NCBI GenBank assembly: GCA_937892345.1 | Contig: CALAGF010000059.1 | Location: 1-17,007 of the forward strand | Reading direction: 5' to 3' | DNA: 17,007 nucleotides | Source: an uncultured Rhodocyclaceae bacterium | GTDB lineage: Bacteria; Pseudomonadota; Gammaproteobacteria; Burkholderiales; Rhodocyclaceae | Part shown: positions 15,143 to 17,007 of the stretch, piece by piece | Layout: every line of letters begins with the position of its first letter | Position numbering within the stretch: the first letter of the stretch is position 1 | Program-made: the position numbers and the translations under genes | Notes under the pieces: generated by a model | Seen by the model: the letters and a program-made list of their open reading frames with translations, nothing else | What the model was told of the DNA's origin: nothing | Databases searched by the model: none

Positions 15143-15318
15143 TGGCTTTTGCTGACCGCCTGCCGCTCAGCGAGATGCTTGCCACCTTTGTCGGCGTCGC
15201 TGGTTTTGACTGGCTCACCGAAGGTCATGCCGAGCCGCTCAAAGCGCTGATCGCTGCACTCATGGTCGGCATTGCCGTTGCCAGCATTCGCGTCATCCGC
15301 CATCGGAATAGCGACTGA
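15142..15318 (+). CDS. Small single-span membrane protein, unrecognised
   Basis: A 58-residue product: a moderately hydrophobic N-terminal half (residues 8-22), a polar turn DWLTEGHAEP (23-32), a clear membrane helix (about 33-53, LKALIAALMVGIAVASIRVI) and a basic tail RHRNSD. By the positive-inside rule the C-terminus should be cytoplasmic. The start overlaps the preceding stop (TGATG), with GGAAG 12 bases upstream. Codon third positions are GC-rich as in neighbouring genes, supporting real coding. A strong terminator follows 54 bases later. Function unknown; it may anchor or export the upstream peptide, or act with the RstAB-like pair, but nothing in the sequence proves it. Confidence 0.65.
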   Translation: MAFADRLPLSEMLATFVGVAGFDWLTEGHAEPLKALIAALMVGIAVASIRVIRHRNSD

Positions 15319-15372
15319 ATTTACCGGAAACCCTCCTCTCGAGTTCCCCCCGGATTCGAGAACTCCCTGTTA

Positions 15373-15399
15373 CCCCGCCCACGTGGCGGGGTTTTTTTT
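15373..15399 (+). terminator. Rho-independent terminator after the small ORF pair
   Basis: CCCCGCC (15373-15379), loop CACGT, GGCGGGG (15385-15391), then eight T. It closes the plus-strand unit (rstAB and/or the two small ORFs). For the converging sigma gene on the minus strand the T-run is missing, and I see no separate sigma terminator. Confidence 0.93.
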
Positions 15400-15443
15400 G
15401 CCCGGAGGCCGCAGCCCTCAGAGGTGTCCGGGCACCACCCGCC

Positions 15444-16013
15444 TCAGGCCGCCTCACCAAACCAGTTTACCCCCAGACACGCCCGCAGGTTGAGGCGCGC
15501 GCGATGAAGCTGCACCCAGCAATTACTCTTGCTGATGTCCAGCGTCTCGCAAATTTCTTCCGTATCGAAGCCCAGCACTTCGCGCATCGTAAAAATGCGG
15601 GCACACGACTCTGGCAAGCGATACAGGCAAGCCTCGAATACCTCCCAGAAACGCGTACTCTCCATCGCCTGCTGCGGTTCGGCCCATGCCGATGGACGGG
15701 TATCGGCAGCCCAGTGCTGGCGCTCGCTGAACAGGCCATCCAGATCCTGGTCGTTGTCGTCGTCGACCGAAACAAACTCGTGTTTACGTGCGCGCAGTAC
15801 ATCGATCAGCTTGTGCTTCAGGATGGACAGCACCCAGGTGCGCAGCGAAGCTCGCGACGAAAACTGCTCCCGTCCTTGCAAAGCACCTGCCAGCGCTTCC
15901 TGCACCGCATCTTCGGCTTGGGCCTTGTTGCGTAACTGGATTTCCGCAAAGCGCAGCATGTCGCGGCGCAGCCCCGAAATGAACTCATGGTCTTGCAGCA
16001 GGTCAGCACTCAT
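15444..16013 (-). CDS. ECF-type RNA polymerase sigma factor
   Basis: Alternative sigma factor of 189 residues. Region 2 runs from about 12 to 80 (MLRFAEIQLRNKAQAEDAVQ, residues 19-38, then LRTWVLSILKHKLIDVLRARK). An acidic linker follows (83-93). Region 4 (about 125-180) holds YRLPESCARIFTMREVLGF and the helix-turn-helix ISKSNCWVQLHRARLNLR. The frame is open to an ATG at 16046, but that codon lies in a possible TATGAT -10 and has no ribosome site; the ATG at 16013 gives a normal N-terminus, though also without a good Shine-Dalgarno. It is divergent from the zinc-finger anti-sigma gene, and probably controls the bufferin operon beside it. Confidence 0.9.
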   Translation of the reverse strand: MSADLLQDHEFISGLRRDMLRFAEIQLRNKAQAEDAVQEALAGALQGREQFSSRASLRTWVLSILKHKLIDVLRARKHEFVSVDDDNDQDLDGLFSERQHWAADTRPSAWAEPQQAMESTRFWEVFEACLYRLPESCARIFTMREVLGFDTEEICETLDISKSNCWVQLHRARLNLRACLGVNWFGEAA

Positions 16014-16060
16014 ATCGATTCGCCCGGACTCAAGGCGATCGATCATACTGGAAAAAAATT

Positions 16061-16124
16061 GTAAGGATTTTCAGCGCTGCCCGACTAATCGGACAGGTAA
16101 CCCGGAAAACGCATTGAACGGAAG
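16061..16124 (+). promoter_or_regulatory. Candidate ECF-sigma promoter(s) for the anti-sigma-hvfAB operon
   Basis: Two candidates resemble the GTAACC-N16-CGAA consensus I recall for Caulobacter SigF. GTAAGG (16061-16066) is followed after 15 bases by CGACTA (16082-16087), predicting a start near 16093 and a leader of about 37 bases. GTAACC (16097-16102) is followed after 16 bases by CGGA (16119-16122), but its start would fall almost on the ATG at 16130. The first is more practical, the second closer in -35. CCGACTAATCGG (16081-16092) is also a palindrome. Confidence 0.4.
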
Positions 16125-16129
16125 AGATC

Positions 16130-16342
16130 ATGATCAGCTGCAAGGACGCCAGCAGGCTCGCATCGCAACAACTGGAACGCAAACTCAGCTTGAGTGAGCA
16201 CTTACAGTTCCGTTTGCATCTTGCGTTCTGCATCGGCTGCCGGCGGATGGAAAGACAATTCCGTTTCATGCACCGTGCTCTGGGTGCCTGGATGAGTCGC
16301 CATGACGCATCCACCTCAACCTCGACGGAGAATTCACAATGA
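16130..16342 (+). CDS. Small zinc-finger (zf-HC2) anti-sigma factor
   Basis: A 70-residue protein made almost entirely of a ZAS-type domain: Cys4 (MISCKDASRL), then His30, Cys34 and Cys37 in HLAFCIGCRR, the H-x3-C-x2-C zinc signature of anti-sigma factors. No membrane segment is present, so it is a soluble type, and the C-terminal 15 residues are a Ser/Thr-rich tail. It presumably binds the sigma factor encoded divergently. GGAAGAG lies only 3 bases before the ATG, close spacing. Its TGA overlaps the hvfA start (ATGA), so the anti-sigma and the bufferin are translationally coupled, giving feedback on the sigma factor. Confidence 0.85.
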   Translation: MISCKDASRLASQQLERKLSLSEHLQFRLHLAFCIGCRRMERQFRFMHRALGAWMSRHDASTSTSTENSQ

Positions 16343-16665
16343 AAAATCGCAATCTCGCCTCCCTGGCCATCGGCTCCACCTTTGCCGCCATCGCCCTGAC
16401 CCCGGTTGCCCACGCCGCCGGCAATCCTTTTACTGCAGCCAAGCTCGATACCGGCTACCAGTTGGCCCAGGCCGACACCAAGGGTGCGGATGGAAAATGT
16501 GGTGCCAAGAAGGCTGAAGCCAAATGCGGGGCGGACAAGAAAATGGACGCCAAGTGCGGTGCGGACAAAAAGGCCGAAGCCAAATGCGGCGCCGACAAGA
16601 AAGCCGTCGAGAAAAAGCTTGACGGCAAATGCGGCGAAGCCAAATGCGGTGCCAGCAAGAAATAA
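16339..16665 (+). CDS. hvfA: HvfA/bufferin-type RiPP precursor with KCG repeats
   Basis: Exported low-complexity peptide of 108 residues. It has a Sec signal (1-26, ending AHA), the family segment GNPFTAAKLDTGYQLAQAD (28-46), then a Lys/Ala-rich tail with six cysteines, all in KCG (Cys54, 63, 73, 83, 98, 103). The contexts are DGKCG twice, EAKCG three times and DAKCG once. In HvfA/BufA2 proteins the cysteine of EGKCG motifs is converted by an MNIO enzyme into a sulfur heterocycle or oxazolone-thioamide that binds copper; that chemistry is family knowledge. The ATG follows GGAG by 8 bases and overlaps the anti-sigma stop. The likely maturase gene follows 59 bases later. Confidence 0.9.
   Translation: MKNRNLASLAIGSTFAAIALTPVAHAAGNPFTAAKLDTGYQLAQADTKGADGKCGAKKAEAKCGADKKMDAKCGADKKAEAKCGADKKAVEKKLDGKCGEAKCGASKK
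16507..16596 (+). repeat. Tandem 30-bp coding repeat in hvfA
   Basis: Three 10-residue units, KKAEAKCGAD, KKMDAKCGAD and KKAEAKCGAD, lie head to tail, followed by two less regular KCG units. Silent differences between units show they are not fresh duplicates. Copy number could vary between strains. Confidence 0.8.
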
Positions 16666-16724
16666 TGCCGGCCAATTGATCCATGGGCGGGGCGCTGCCC
16701 TGCCCTTTTTTACAGGAGTCCGGT

Positions 16725-17007
16725 ATGCAAGCCTATTCCCCGCACGGTGCAGGGCTCGGTTTTCGCCGGGAACTGATCGAAGCCCTGAACCAGGGCATTC
16801 CCGATCCCATCCGGTTTTTTGAACTGGCCCCGGAAAACTGGGCCGGCCTGGGTGGACGCTCGGCAAAGCAACTACGCAGCTTTACTGAACGCCATCCCTT
16901 TGTTTGCCATGGCCTGTCGCTATCACTGGGCGGTATTGCCCCTCTCGATCAGACGCTGTTGCGGCGCACCCGCCAGTTCATGTCCGAGCATGGCATGACC
17001 TTGTACA
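16725..17007 (+). CDS. hvfB: HvfB, MNIO-family (DUF692) RiPP maturase (partial, N-terminal 94 residues)
   Basis: Beginning of a multinuclear non-haem iron oxidase of the DUF692/MbnB superfamily, cut by the right edge. Visible family features are GAGLGFRRELIEAL (8-21), FFELAPENWAGLGG (32-45; the Glu-Asn of PENW is conserved) and VCHGLSLSLGG (60-70), with the first expected metal-ligand histidine in HGLSLSLG. The ATG at 16725 has AGGAG about 7 bases upstream. In the family this enzyme modifies the cysteines of HvfA. HvfC (DUF2063) and a DoxX-like membrane protein often follow; whether they do here cannot be seen. Confidence 0.92.
   Translation, partial: MQAYSPHGAGLGFRRELIEALNQGIPDPIRFFELAPENWAGLGGRSAKQLRSFTERHPFVCHGLSLSLGGIAPLDQTLLRRTRQFMSEHGMTLY

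Noticed and set aside
15337..15361. Inverted repeat TCTCGA...TCGAGA just before the terminator at 15373
   Set aside because: Six-base arms with a 13-base loop and no T-run; the real terminator follows at once.
16014..16046. Upstream ATG (16046) as start of the ECF sigma gene
   Set aside because: No ribosome site, it falls within a possible TATGAT -10, and the added 11 residues are not typical of ECF sigma N-termini.
16507..16647. KCG repeat tract as a CRISPR-like or noncoding repeat
   Set aside because: The units are contiguous, in frame, and differ mainly at silent positions, so they are protein-coding repeats of the bufferin precursor.
16030..16866. Minus-strand open frame of 278 codons across anti-sigma, hvfA and hvfB
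   Set aside because: Antisense to three recognised genes. Its repetitive hydrophobic sequence is just the complement of the KCG repeats and neighbouring codons.

Overview
The window looks like the chromosome of a sulfur-oxidising, respiratory betaproteobacterium, most likely of the Rhodocyclales (Dechloromonas/Azonexus type). This rests on the moderately high GC, the combination of Sox(CD), flavocytochrome c and cytochrome c4 genes, and a housekeeping block (radC, coaBC-dut, rpmB-rpmG) typical of the class. The genus is inferred, not shown. There is no phage, insertion sequence, CRISPR array, tRNA or rRNA, and no gene-free stretch longer than about 190 bases.

Left third (1-5231), sulfur oxidation. 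On the minus strand an ArsR-type regulator leads a tight operon soxC-soxD-soxY-soxZ that runs off the left edge. Divergently, on the plus strand, lies fccA-fccB, encoding a flavocytochrome c sulfide dehydrogenase closed by a strong terminator. The roughly 190-bp control region between them contains a perfect FNR/ANR-type box (TTGAT-N4-ATCAA) and a second palindrome. The FNR box is placed so that it could activate fccAB and block the soxR-like/sox operon.

Middle (5232-12650). A 1059-residue hybrid histidine kinase (sensor, HAMP, PAS, HisKA, HATPase, two receivers, Hpt) stands alone and converges on a monocistronic cytochrome c4 gene with its own sigma70-like promoter. Then come coaBC-dut (minus), divergent radC, rpmB-rpmG with promoter and terminator, and dsbB (minus). 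rpmG, the 34-codon ORF and the 58-codon ORF are real or likely genes shorter than 60 residues.

Right third (12770-17007). An RstA/RstB-like two-component pair is followed by two overlapping small ORFs: a 34-residue peptide ending in SGSCSC and a 58-residue membrane protein. Direct repeats with 11-bp spacing precede them. After a strong terminator comes an ECF sigma factor (minus) divergent from a small zinc-finger anti-sigma gene. That gene is translationally coupled to an HvfA/bufferin-type precursor carrying six KCG motifs, followed by the truncated start of its MNIO (DUF692) maturase HvfB. This part is likely a copper-buffering RiPP locus under ECF sigma control.

The parts most worth following up are the fccAB/sox switch region, the two small ORFs behind rstAB, and the unusual divergent arrangement of sigma and anti-sigma genes around the bufferin operon.
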